Source of the DNA: Acidimicrobium sp. UBA3029
Lineage (GTDB): Bacteria; Actinomycetota; Acidimicrobiia; Acidimicrobiales; Ilumatobacteraceae
NCBI GenBank assembly: GCA_002367695.1
Contig: DFDK01000025.1
Location: 7,298-26,349, forward strand
Direction: 5' to 3'
Length of the DNA: 19,052 nucleotides
Position numbers and translations under genes: made by a program. Of the stretch, positions 1-7,691 are shown piece after piece. The first letter of the stretch is position 1; every line of letters begins with the position of its first letter. The notes beneath the pieces were generated by a model. The model was not told the DNA's origin. It saw nothing but the letters and a program-made list of their open reading frames with translations, and did not search any database.

Positions 1-104
1 TAGTTATTGAGTAGTTTGTGCGATTACAAACTTAGCAATCTTTTTGCATACACTATGAGAAAAGTTGGTCAAAGTAAAAATTGGAACTGCAGTATTTGCA
101 AGAC

Positions 105-110
105 GGGGAA
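105..110 (+). promoter_or_regulatory. Ribosome binding site choosing the arylsulfatase start
   Basis: GGGGAA at 105-110 is followed by a 7-base spacer and then ATG 118. The alternative in-frame starts at TTG 7 and ATG 55 have no purine-rich sequence at a usable distance, so this site decides the start. Confidence 0.55.
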
Positions 111-117
111 TAGTGAG

Positions 118-2394
118 ATGGCTCAAAACAAGTCGGTGCACCCAAACGAACCTCATTTTGCTGGAACTATTGATTCGTCGTATCAGACGTCTACGCCGGC
201 ATGGCCAGACTTGCCAAAGGGTCTGCACGGTGCCAATGTCATTACCATCGTCTTTGATGACATGGGTTTTTCTCATCCAAGTTGTTTTGGAAGCACACTG
301 CACACACCCAATATCGATCGTCTCGCACAAAACGGCTTGCGCTACACCGGTTTTCACACGACAGCGTTGTGCTCGCCTTCGCGCGCAAGTTTGCTGACAG
401 GTCGTAACCATCACGCAGTGGGCATGCGCGGCGTATCCAACTGGAATACAGGTTTTCCAAATATGCGCGGAGGCATCACTCCAAAGGCAGCAACCATGGC
501 AGAGGTATTACGACTTGAGGGTTATGCAACGTTGTGTGCAGGCAAGTGGCACCTTGCACCAATGGAAGAGTGCACTGCAGCAGGTCCGCACACCAACTGG
601 CCGTTGCAAAAAGGCTTTGATCGTTTCTACGGATTTTTAAATGGCGAGACCGATCAGTTCTATCCTGAGCTGACTCAAGATAACCAACACATCTTGCCGC
701 CGCGTACACCAGAAGAGGGCTATCACCTCTCGGAAGATCTTGTCGATCAATCAACAACATGGATTCGAGATCTTGTTTCAGTGCGGCCAGATCGTCCGTT
801 TTATTTGTATCTTGCTTTTGGCGCACAACATGCACCGCATCATGCACCTGACAGTTATTTGGCAAAGTGGCGCGGCAAGTTTGACGAAGGTTGGGACGTG
901 CATCGAGATGTTTGGTTTAAGCGACAGATCGAGATGGGCATTGTTCCGCCAGACACTGTGCTTTCGCCGCGTAACCCTGGCGTGCGCCCATGGGTAGAAC
1001 TGACTACCAACGAAAAATTGTTTGCTTGTCGTTTACAAGAAGCTTTTGCGGCGATGCTCGACCATACAGACGTGCAGATCGGTCGACTGCTCGACTTTCT
1101 TGACCAACACAATCTGACCGACAACACGATGATTGCATTGCTTTCAGACAACGGTGCGAGTCGTGAAGGTGGACCACAAGGTGTTGTTGACGAATTTAGT
1201 TTTTTTAACAGCATGTGGGAAGACGTGGATGACATGGTTGCCAACCGTCTTGACGACATCGGCACCAAAAATGCTCACTCCAACTATCCGTGGGGTTGGT
1301 CGCAAGTGGGTAATACACCAAGCCGTTGGTACAAGTCGCAAACATACGGTGGAGGCATTCGTGATTCGCTGATCATTCAGTGGCCAAAAGGAATAGATCA
1401 ACCAGGAGGCATTCGTTCACAGTTTTGCCACATCACCGACATTGCACCAACGGTGTATGACGCGCTCGGCATCACTATTCCACCCGAAGTGAATGGGCAC
1501 AGACAAATGCCGATGCACGGTGAGAGCCTGGCATATACGTTCGATAATGCAATGCGAGAGACCAAGCGCGGACCACAATATTTTGAGATGATGGGCCATC
1601 GCGCGATTTGGGCCGATGGTTACAAGGCGGTCACATTTCATGACCAGAACGTGCCGTATGAAAACGACACGTGGGGTTTGTACAAACTCGACGAAGATTT
1701 TTCGGAGATGCATGACTTATCTGTAACGCAACCAGCAAAGCTCAAAGAGATGATTGCGATGTGGTGGGAACAAGCCGAATTACACGGTGTGCTGCCACTT
1801 GACGATCGTGGCATCGAGATTTTTGGTACAAAGTCGCGTCCTGGTTCGCCACACTATGGAAATACCTATACGTACTATCCACCCGTTGCACACATTCCAT
1901 CAGACGCGTGCCCATTATTGAGCGGTCGGGCGTGGACAATTACTGCAGACGTAGTTGTAGGCGAGCAACCGATTGAAGGTGTGATCTATGCACGCGGCGC
2001 CCATAACATCGGCCACTCGTTCTTCGTCAAAGATTCTGTTTTGCACTTTGACTACAACGCGCTCGGTAAGCATCAGCGAGCAAGTGCACCGATATCTCTG
2101 AAACCAGGCAATCATCAGATTGCTGTTCGATTCGATCGCGAAGATTCAACGGGGACGATAACGCTTATGGTCGATGGCAAAGACATCGGTTCAGTGCATA
2201 TTCCGAAAATCGTGCGAGTACTAGGTTCAATGGGAATGGATTTGGGGAGCGATCAATTGTCGCCTGTGGTCAGTGACTACGTTGCACCATTTACGTTTAA
2301 TTCAACTATCTCTAAAGTGCATTTTGAAATTCGTAGTCGAGCAACCAAAGAAGACATTGATGCATTTTTAAAAACCGAAGCAGCAAAGGAATAA
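118..2394 (+). CDS. Type I arylsulfatase (formylglycine sulfatase), cytoplasmic
   Basis: This 758-residue sulfatase hydrolyses sulfate esters; the substrate cannot be read from sequence. The signature C-S-P-S-R begins at Cys85, the cysteine that a formylglycine-generating enzyme would convert to the catalytic aldehyde. Metal-site residues are visible as Asp47-Asp48 (FDDMG) and Asp344-Asn345 (SDNG), and the catalytic Lys143 lies in GKWHL. About 250 C-terminal residues follow the sulfatase fold and include a beta-rich segment, a layout I associate with long AtsA-like arylsulfatases of 750-800 residues. The frame is open from a TTG at 7, but ATG 118 is preferred because GGGGAA lies 7 bp upstream and the first 37 codons look non-conserved. 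No signal peptide or membrane segment is visible, so a cytoplasmic site is inferred. No maturation enzyme gene lies in the window. The DinB-like gene follows 7 bp downstream. Confidence 0.93.
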   Translation: MAQNKSVHPNEPHFAGTIDSSYQTSTPAWPDLPKGLHGANVITIVFDDMGFSHPSCFGSTLHTPNIDRLAQNGLRYTGFHTTALCSPSRASLLTGRNHHAVGMRGVSNWNTGFPNMRGGITPKAATMAEVLRLEGYATLCAGKWHLAPMEECTAAGPHTNWPLQKGFDRFYGFLNGETDQFYPELTQDNQHILPPRTPEEGYHLSEDLVDQSTTWIRDLVSVRPDRPFYLYLAFGAQHAPHHAPDSYLAKWRGKFDEGWDVHRDVWFKRQIEMGIVPPDTVLSPRNPGVRPWVELTTNEKLFACRLQEAFAAMLDHTDVQIGRLLDFLDQHNLTDNTMIALLSDNGASREGGPQGVVDEFSFFNSMWEDVDDMVANRLDDIGTKNAHSNYPWGWSQVGNTPSRWYKSQTYGGGIRDSLIIQWPKGIDQPGGIRSQFCHITDIAPTVYDALGITIPPEVNGHRQMPMHGESLAYTFDNAMRETKRGPQYFEMMGHRAIWADGYKAVTFHDQNVPYENDTWGLYKLDEDFSEMHDLSVTQPAKLKEMIAMWWEQAELHGVLPLDDRGIEIFGTKSRPGSPHYGNTYTYYPPVAHIPSDACPLLSGRAWTITADVVVGEQPIEGVIYARGAHNIGHSFFVKDSVLHFDYNALGKHQRASAPISLKPGNHQIAVRFDREDSTGTITLMVDGKDIGSVHIPKIVRVLGSMGMDLGSDQLSPVVSDYVAPFTFNSTISKVHFEIRSRATKEDIDAFLKTEAAKE

Positions 2395-2401
2395 CACCTT
2401 T

Positions 2402-2971
2402 ATGTCAAACGAACTGATTCTCGATTCTTTGCAGAGGCGCATGAAGGCCTTGCATTCGCTCTATGACCAAGCATTGAGCACGATGACGATTGACCATGTC
2501 AACCACTTTGAGCGCGAGGGCGTCATGCCGATTGCTTTCAGTTTGTTTCACATTGTCAACATGATTGATGCATCGTTCATGATGATCACGGGCGTTGCCC
2601 CGATCTGGAACGACGAGTGGAAGGCCCGCGTCAATCCGTCCATCGCCGATCATGGCAAACACAAAACAGTGGATGAAATGGTTGGCCAACGCATTGGTGA
2701 CTACGAAGCTTTTCAGGAGTACTTGCAATTGGTTTTTGGGCGCGTACATAAATGGCTCGAGACATTGGATTCAAGCGAACTGACTCGTGTTGTGATTGCC
2801 CGTCCGTTTCCACCGCAGATTGAGTCGACATACTCGGCTCGCGTGGCGGGCGATGTGGGTATCACGGTGTTGGATGCGGTTGAGTGTTGGATCTATCAAC
2901 ACGGGTTGCGACACATGGGCGAGATTGAACTCGCGCGCGGGCTTGTTGGTCTTGGGGGAATGACGAGCTAG
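2402..2971 (+). CDS. DinB-like metalloprotein of unknown substrate
   Basis: This 189-residue protein looks like the DinB/YfiT superfamily, four-helix-bundle proteins that usually bind one divalent metal through three histidines. Candidate ligands are His50 (in FHIVN) and the pair His167 and His171 (QHGLRH). The latter lies in the C-terminal helix with the H-x-x-x-H-x-G-x-I-x-x-x-R pattern typical of the family. Members include thiol-S-transferases and many proteins of unknown role, so no reaction can be assigned. There is no signal peptide or membrane segment. The start is ATG 2402, with AAGGA overlapping the end of the arylsulfatase gene about 12 bases upstream. The 7-bp gap suggests co-transcription with the sulfatase, but a shared function is not shown. 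Confidence 0.75.
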   Translation: MSNELILDSLQRRMKALHSLYDQALSTMTIDHVNHFEREGVMPIAFSLFHIVNMIDASFMMITGVAPIWNDEWKARVNPSIADHGKHKTVDEMVGQRIGDYEAFQEYLQLVFGRVHKWLETLDSSELTRVVIARPFPPQIESTYSARVAGDVGITVLDAVECWIYQHGLRHMGEIELARGLVGLGGMTS

Positions 2972-2977
2972 AGACTT

Positions 2978-2993
2978 GCGCTGTGTTTAGCGC
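2978..2993. terminator. Possible small bidirectional hairpin between convergent genes
   Basis: GCGCT and AGCGC form a perfect 5-bp inverted repeat around a 6-base loop in the 15-bp gap between the convergent DinB-like and amidohydrolase genes. It includes the amidohydrolase stop codon. There is no T-tract on either side and the stem is short, so a terminator role is a guess based on position. Confidence 0.22.
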
Positions 2994-4717
2994 TGTGGAC
3001 CACGGATGAGTTTGCCCGGCAATTCTCCGGTGAACGCATCATTTTCAACAGTTTGCACGCCGCTGACAAATGTCTTGTTGTAGCCACGCGCGGTTTGCAC
3101 AAGGCGGCGGCCCTGAGCGGGCAAGTCGTAGGCCATATACGGCATATCGAAACCCAACTGGTCGAAATTAATCAAGTTGAGGTCGGCTTTCATGCCGGGC
3201 CCAACAATGCCGCGGTCGAGCAAGCCATGCAACTCTGCAGTGTGTCGAGTCTGGCGATAGACGATGTGTTCAAGAGAAAGTTTTGGACCACGAGTGCGGT
3301 CGCGCGCCCAGTGCGTGAGCATAAATGTTGGCATACCGCCGTCGCAGATGGCGCCACAGTGTGCACCTGCGTCGCTGAGACCGTTTCGTGTTTGAGGATG
3401 TTGCATCATCTCGTATGTCATTGAAAGATCGCCGTAGATGTAATTAAAAAATGGTGAGTAGATGATGCCCTTGCCATCGTTTGTCAGCAGATGATCGACG
3501 ATCAATTGCATTGGTGCAACACCAGTTCGCTTTGATATTTCGCCTATTGCTGTACTGGGGTGCGGCTCGTAATCGATGTTGGCTGTAGTGACGGGGTACA
3601 TACGATGCAAAGATTTTGTGACGAGCCCGTTGTAAAAGCCATCGGATGGTATCTCGCTCACAAATCGTGCACGTCGGATTGGATCTTTCAGCGCCGCAAT
3701 GCGTTCGGCAAATGGTAAGTGAGCAATTTCGTGATATGCGGGGTGGGCGAGCAACGGATGCACGCTGCCCTCGAGGCACATCAAGATGCCGATAGACCTA
3801 CCGGCGGTTTGAGCAACGATCTTTTCTTTATCGGTATGCGCCTTCGTGAGGAGCGCAAGAGTTTTGCGCCAAACTTCGCTGCCGTCATCTAGCTGATTGA
3901 CGTTGACGCTGACAGTGGCGCCAGAGCGGCGCGCGAGCTCTTGCATCCACGGCCATTCGTCAACGGGCACGCGCGAATGTTCGGGAGAAAACTGAAAGAT
4001 GCCATGACCAACTCGTTTCATTGCATCGGCGATACCAAACAACTCATCTGGTTGGGCATTTGTGCCCGGCACAAGCTCGCCGTGCTTGCTGCGATGCAAC
4101 GACGTGCGCGAACTAGAAAAACCAAGCGCACCAGCGCGCAATGCTTGCTCGGTGAGTGCGCTCATCTGTGCGATGTCATCGGCTGTTGCGTCTTCGTTGG
4201 CGGCGCCGCGGTCACCCATCACAAATGCTCGAAGTGCTCCATGCGCAATCTGCGTGCCCATGTCGAGCACATGGGGAGTTCGCTCAAGAGCATCGAGGTA
4301 TTCAGGGAACGAAGTCCATTCCCATTTAATTCCTTCCACCATTGCGGATCCAGGAATATCTTCGACTCCCTCCATGAGGTCAATCAGCCATTGATGGCGC
4401 TCGGGAGCTGCTGGAGCAAAACCAACTCCGCAATTACCCATCACTACAGAAGTGACGCCGTGCCAACTACTTGGTGTCAACCATGGATCCCATGTGGCCT
4501 GAGCGTCGTAATGCGTGTGCACATCGACCCAGCCCGGAGTGAGCAGTAAACCATCGGCGTCTATGTGGCGATGTGCTTGGGCTGTCGATACCGAGCCTGG
4601 TTCGCCAACCTCGGTGATGACGCCGTCAACAAATGCAACATCGGCATGCCGTGCTGGTGAACCGGTGCCGTCGACCAAATTGGCTCCCGTGATGACAGTT
4701 CGTTTGCCAGTTTGCAT
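2987..4717 (-). CDS. N-acyl-D-amino-acid deacylase-like amidohydrolase
   Basis: This 576-residue member of the amidohydrolase superfamily resembles D-aminoacylases, zinc enzymes that deacylate N-acyl-D-amino acids. The metal motif H67-T-H69-Y-D is present, as is Cys96 in GNCG, equivalent to the bridging cysteine of D-aminoacylase. The likely catalytic Asp449 lies in SDAGAH. I do not see the usual mid-barrel histidine motifs (THxR- and SHxK-like). That region instead has a stretch around FQFSPEHSR and VSVNVNQ, as I remember for a large actinobacterial and proteobacterial branch whose substrates are poorly defined. The specific deacylase activity is therefore uncertain. The start is ATG 4717, without a strong ribosome binding site. 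It is the last gene of a leftward cluster, 38 bp after the FAH-family gene, which suggests a shared catabolic route. Confidence 0.85.
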   Translation of the reverse strand: MQTGKRTVITGANLVDGTGSPARHADVAFVDGVITEVGEPGSVSTAQAHRHIDADGLLLTPGWVDVHTHYDAQATWDPWLTPSSWHGVTSVVMGNCGVGFAPAAPERHQWLIDLMEGVEDIPGSAMVEGIKWEWTSFPEYLDALERTPHVLDMGTQIAHGALRAFVMGDRGAANEDATADDIAQMSALTEQALRAGALGFSSSRTSLHRSKHGELVPGTNAQPDELFGIADAMKRVGHGIFQFSPEHSRVPVDEWPWMQELARRSGATVSVNVNQLDDGSEVWRKTLALLTKAHTDKEKIVAQTAGRSIGILMCLEGSVHPLLAHPAYHEIAHLPFAERIAALKDPIRRARFVSEIPSDGFYNGLVTKSLHRMYPVTTANIDYEPHPSTAIGEISKRTGVAPMQLIVDHLLTNDGKGIIYSPFFNYIYGDLSMTYEMMQHPQTRNGLSDAGAHCGAICDGGMPTFMLTHWARDRTRGPKLSLEHIVYRQTRHTAELHGLLDRGIVGPGMKADLNLINFDQLGFDMPYMAYDLPAQGRRLVQTARGYNKTFVSGVQTVENDAFTGELPGKLIRGPQR

Positions 4718-4755
4718 AACCGGAGAATCTAATGCGAGATGAGCCAGTCGCGCTA

Positions 4756-5607
4756 CTAGACGCAGCGATTGCGAATCATTCCAACGCCCTCAAGGGTTGT
4801 CTCGATAATGTCGCCGCGCTGCAAATAGATCGGTGGCTTAAGCCCATGACCAACACCAGCAGTGGTACCGGTAAAAATTGCATCACCAGGAAACAGCTGG
4901 CAGATATCGGACAGATACGAAACAATTTGCGAAATATCGAAGATCATGTCGCTGGTCTTGGTGTCTTGACGAATCTCACCGTTGACCGAGCATGTGAGGC
5001 GTAGATCGTCGCGACTTGCGTTGTCATCCATGTCGGCAACCCACGGACCTATCGGGGTAAAACCAGTGCGACTCTTACCAAGGCTGAATTGCGGTGGCAC
5101 TCCGCTGTATTGCAGTGTGCGGTCAGAGATGTCTTGGCCCGCGGCGATACCCGCGATATGTTGCCAAGCATCTGATTGTGCGATATTGATTCCGCCAGCA
5201 CCGATGACAATGACGAGCTCGGATTCGTAGTCGCACGTAGAGCCAACGAGTCGAACGTCGCCACAAGGCGTATTGATCGAACTTTGAAACTTGGCAAACG
5301 TGAGCGGGGTGGTTGGTAGTGGGCTACCCATTTCTTCTGCGTGTTTTTTGTAGTTCAGACCTACAGCAAACAGTTGTCGAGGCTGAGGTACGGGACAGTC
5401 GAGTTGTTCGATCGAGCAAGCAACACCATCCGTCTTGGCAAGCGATGCAGCATGTGCACGAAGCGATTGCCAGACCGAGAAGCACGCCATCACATCACTT
5501 GGCAGCGAGCCTTTGCTGGAGTGCTCAACATCTACAACCCTAAAATCGTTTGATGATCCAATGACGAAATGCGCCCGACCTTGAATCGATGCAAGTTTGA
5601 GCGGCAT
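4756..5607 (-). CDS. Fumarylacetoacetate hydrolase (FAH)-family protein
   Basis: This 283-residue protein has the FAH fold seen in fumarylpyruvate hydrolases, acylpyruvases, 2-keto-3-deoxy-sugar dehydratases and oxaloacetate decarboxylases. Metal ligands are Glu128 and Glu130 (DYESE) and Asp159 (GQDIS). The N-Y-x-x-H-A motif contains the family's catalytic His89. Later come the GKSRTGF and FPGDAIFTGT blocks that line the active site. The first 70 residues are a variable N-terminal domain. The start is ATG 5607 after an AGAG-like site. It lies 20 bp downstream of the 201-residue unknown and 38 bp upstream of the amidohydrolase, all leftward, so one transcript is likely. The substrate is unknown; a ring-cleavage product or beta-keto acid is possible. 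Confidence 0.88.
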   Translation of the reverse strand: MPLKLASIQGRAHFVIGSSNDFRVVDVEHSSKGSLPSDVMACFSVWQSLRAHAASLAKTDGVACSIEQLDCPVPQPRQLFAVGLNYKKHAEEMGSPLPTTPLTFAKFQSSINTPCGDVRLVGSTCDYESELVIVIGAGGINIAQSDAWQHIAGIAAGQDISDRTLQYSGVPPQFSLGKSRTGFTPIGPWVADMDDNASRDDLRLTCSVNGEIRQDTKTSDMIFDISQIVSYLSDICQLFPGDAIFTGTTAGVGHGLKPPIYLQRGDIIETTLEGVGMIRNRCV

Positions 5608-5627
5608 TTTGATCTCTGTGTAGTGAA

Positions 5628-6233
5628 TTAGGTGCGACCGTAAGCGCTTCGTCGTTGTGCTTCGGACTTTGCTCTATCGAGTCGGTCTTTGTCTTTGCGC
5701 TCTGCACGAGCACGACGCTTTTCGTCTTGGGCGGCAGCGTCGACAGTTGAGCTGCCGGTTGCGCCACTCGAGGTGCTTACTGGTGCGCTTGGAATTTTAA
5801 AACGCTCATCTGTGTTGATGAGTTTGCGGAAACCGCCAAGTGAAACCGAATATTGCACCGCCATGAGGCGTACTGCATCAAGACCAAATGTTTCAACGAG
5901 TGCTGGGATCACAAGTTGCAGATCTTCGAGGCTTGGGTCTTCTGACTGATCACCAAGCAGCTCAATGGCTCGATCTGTTGCGCCTTCGCCGAACAACACG
6001 CCAGTGTCGAGGTACGAGCGACGCTCTTTCATTGCTTCACGAATCTTTGGTGCGAGTGTGGCTGGTTCGGTAAATGCACCAGCTGGAAGTGCGAGCACCT
6101 TGGCTAGGGCGTCGCGCAGTTTTTCTTCAACTGCTCCAGCAAGTTTGACGATCGAATCATCGGACAATGTGCTAAAAACCGCCGCATAACGGCGCTCAAT
6201 CAAAATGGTGTCTCGGGAGTTGCTAACGGGCAT
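5628..6233 (-). CDS. Conserved-looking hypothetical protein, 201 residues
   Basis: I do not recognise this protein. It has no signal peptide or membrane segment. Residues 1-150 look helical and mixed in character. From about residue 150 the chain becomes Ser/Ala/Thr-rich and then strongly charged, with repeated Lys/Arg/Asp/Glu over the last 35 residues, probably a solvent-exposed helix or disordered tail. The start is ATG 6233 with AAAGGAA six bases upstream, a good ribosome binding site. It is the first gene of the leftward cluster that continues into the FAH-family enzyme 20 bp later. Codon use and composition look like the neighbours, supporting a real gene. An interaction or regulatory role is possible, but nothing in the sequence shows it. 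Confidence 0.7.
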   Translation of the reverse strand: MPVSNSRDTILIERRYAAVFSTLSDDSIVKLAGAVEEKLRDALAKVLALPAGAFTEPATLAPKIREAMKERRSYLDTGVLFGEGATDRAIELLGDQSEDPSLEDLQLVIPALVETFGLDAVRLMAVQYSVSLGGFRKLINTDERFKIPSAPVSTSSGATGSSTVDAAAQDEKRRARAERKDKDRLDRAKSEAQRRSAYGRT

Positions 6234-6320
6234 GGGAAGTTCCTTTTCTGCGCTGTCTTGGCGACGCTTCAGTGTGTCAGGTGTGGGCCCCCGTTACTAC
6301 ATATTTTGGCTCTTGTTTCG

Positions 6321-6326
6321 TATGAT
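6321..6326 (+). promoter_or_regulatory. Probable -10 box of a leaderless ybaK transcript
   Basis: TATGAT, one mismatch from TATAAT, ends 6 bases before ATG 6333. The spacing would put transcription start at or next to the A of the start codon. There is no Shine-Dalgarno sequence before this ATG, and leaderless genes are common in actinobacteria. No good -35 box is visible. Confidence 0.45.
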
Positions 6327-6332
6327 GTGCCC

Positions 6333-6824
6333 ATGAAGGCATCCACGCCAGCCCTCGTCACCCTTGAACAACTTGGGATTGACTATGTTGCGCACACGTT
6401 TGACCACAATGCAGCCACCACAGATGAGATTGGTTATGGCAGGGCTGCGGCTCGTGCTCTTGGTGTGGAAGAGAATCGGGTCTATAAAACGCTCTTGGCG
6501 CAGTCGGATAATGGACCTGTGGTGGCGATTGTGCCGGTGAATATGCAGCTTTCACTCAAAGCGCTGGCGCAAGTACTGGACGCAAAGCGTTGCGAGATGG
6601 TGGTGGCACGCGATGCAGCGCGTATTACCGGTTATGTCATCGGGGGCATCAGTCCGTTTGGTCAGAAGCGAATGTTGCCAACGGTGATTGATGAGAGCGC
6701 AGTGCTACACACAACCATTTTTGTGAGTGGCGGACGCAGGGGTTTAGACATTGAAGTTGGAGCTGCCGACTTGATTGATGCGCTGCACGCAGCCCTTGGT
6801 GCGATTGCAACAGCTAGCGACTAA
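6333..6824 (+). CDS. ybaK: YbaK/EbsC-family Cys-tRNA(Pro) deacylase
   Basis: This 163-residue protein is a free-standing editing-domain homologue that removes cysteine mischarged on tRNA(Pro) by prolyl-tRNA synthetase. Length and order fit YbaK: the N-terminus with K-x-x-T-P-A, a D-H pair, a conserved Lys52 in VYKTL matching the essential lysine of the family, a VPVN strand, and the GY-x-x-GGISPFG segment near the C-terminal half. The frame is open upstream to 6258, but ATG 6333 starts exactly where the family begins. It lacks a ribosome binding site and has a -10-like hexamer just upstream. Its last 11 bases overlap tail-to-tail with the secreted-protein gene on the other strand. Confidence 0.9.
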   Translation: MKASTPALVTLEQLGIDYVAHTFDHNAATTDEIGYGRAAARALGVEENRVYKTLLAQSDNGPVVAIVPVNMQLSLKALAQVLDAKRCEMVVARDAARITGYVIGGISPFGQKRMLPTVIDESAVLHTTIFVSGGRRGLDIEVGAADLIDALHAALGAIATASD

Positions 6825-7668
6825 CGAGGGCTTGCACTTCGCGAATGTTCATCTGATGTGAAGTGTGCAAAGTCAGATCACCAATAGTTCCACTCGCCCC
6901 CAAATTTGTAGACCATGTGACATGCCATTGCACGGCGACATCAGCTTCAAATAATCCGCTGGCTTGTATCGCTGAAGAATGGCGATAGGTGTACATGCAC
7001 GGTGAAGGCATACGGTCTCCAAATTGCAACATCCAAATTAATCCTGGGTTGTCGCATGTGAGCGGGCCAGAGCCCAAGTTGCCATCACCCGGGTTGAAAA
7101 TAAGTTTCTTTGGTGTGGCTTTAGTGGTAACCGAAATAATGCCTGCCGGAGTGACGATGGATGCTGTGACTGCAACGGGAATCCATAACAAGGGGTTGAC
7201 CCAAATCCATGTCCCCACATCGACAAATCCGCGCATTGCGGGTGGTGCAAAGTTGCCCCACATCGCCGGGAGATTGTCGTACACAATGGACGCGGCATGT
7301 TCTGCAAGCCGACCTGGTGACATCTGTGGAAGCCAGTGGTAGGTAGTCGACGGATCACGAGCTGGGCACGTGTAGTCGAACAACCTGTAGTTGGTAGAAC
7401 CAATTTGTTTTGTTACAACATGGCCGGGACCGGTTGCGCTTGCATCTCGGGGCATTGACTCCGACCATTCGCATTCGGAGTCTGCACCACCGCCACTTGC
7501 TGGTGCCGAACCATATTTGACGCCTGCAATGATTTGGTCGCCATGAGCGGAACCGCTGACATCGATTACTGATCCATCGATTAACGGAGTTTGTGTTGCA
7601 TGCACGCTGATTGAACTGATGCTGCTCAAGAGAGTCACTACGGCAATAATCGAAATGATTTTCCGCAT
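6814..7668 (-). CDS. Secreted protein with PKD-like GDG region, unknown function
   Basis: This 284-residue protein begins with a signal peptide: Lys/Arg at the start, a hydrophobic run to about residue 20, and a V-H-A cleavage site at 22-24. The middle contains W-x-W-V, then an ATPKKL strand and a GDG turn followed by a cysteine, then CMYTYRHSS. The C-terminal part has a W-H-V-T-W strand and ends with EVQALV. I remember this pattern from a widespread family of exported actinobacterial proteins with a PKD-like beta-sandwich, some mislabelled as ATP/GTP-binding. No activity is established. An upstream in-frame ATG at 7710 would overlap the preceding gene. ATG 7668 starts the signal peptide directly and leaves a 23-bp gap. 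Four cysteines in the mature part could form disulfides. The preceding lipoprotein gene is probably its partner. Confidence 0.72.
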   Translation of the reverse strand: MRKIISIIAVVTLLSSISSISVHATQTPLIDGSVIDVSGSAHGDQIIAGVKYGSAPASGGGADSECEWSESMPRDASATGPGHVVTKQIGSTNYRLFDYTCPARDPSTTYHWLPQMSPGRLAEHAASIVYDNLPAMWGNFAPPAMRGFVDVGTWIWVNPLLWIPVAVTASIVTPAGIISVTTKATPKKLIFNPGDGNLGSGPLTCDNPGLIWMLQFGDRMPSPCMYTYRHSSAIQASGLFEADVAVQWHVTWSTNLGASGTIGDLTLHTSHQMNIREVQALVSR

Positions 7669-7691
7669 ATCTGGTCGCGTAATTGATTCGA

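Noticed and set aside
7..117. TTG-started 37-codon extension of the arylsulfatase
   Set aside because: No ribosome binding site before TTG 7 or ATG 55, low similarity to a sulfatase N-terminus, and ATG 118 has GGGGAA at a good distance.
3941..4549. 202-codon + strand frame opposite the amidohydrolase
   Set aside because: It is antisense to a gene with clear family motifs, is rich in Cys, His and Arg, and has no recognisable domain.
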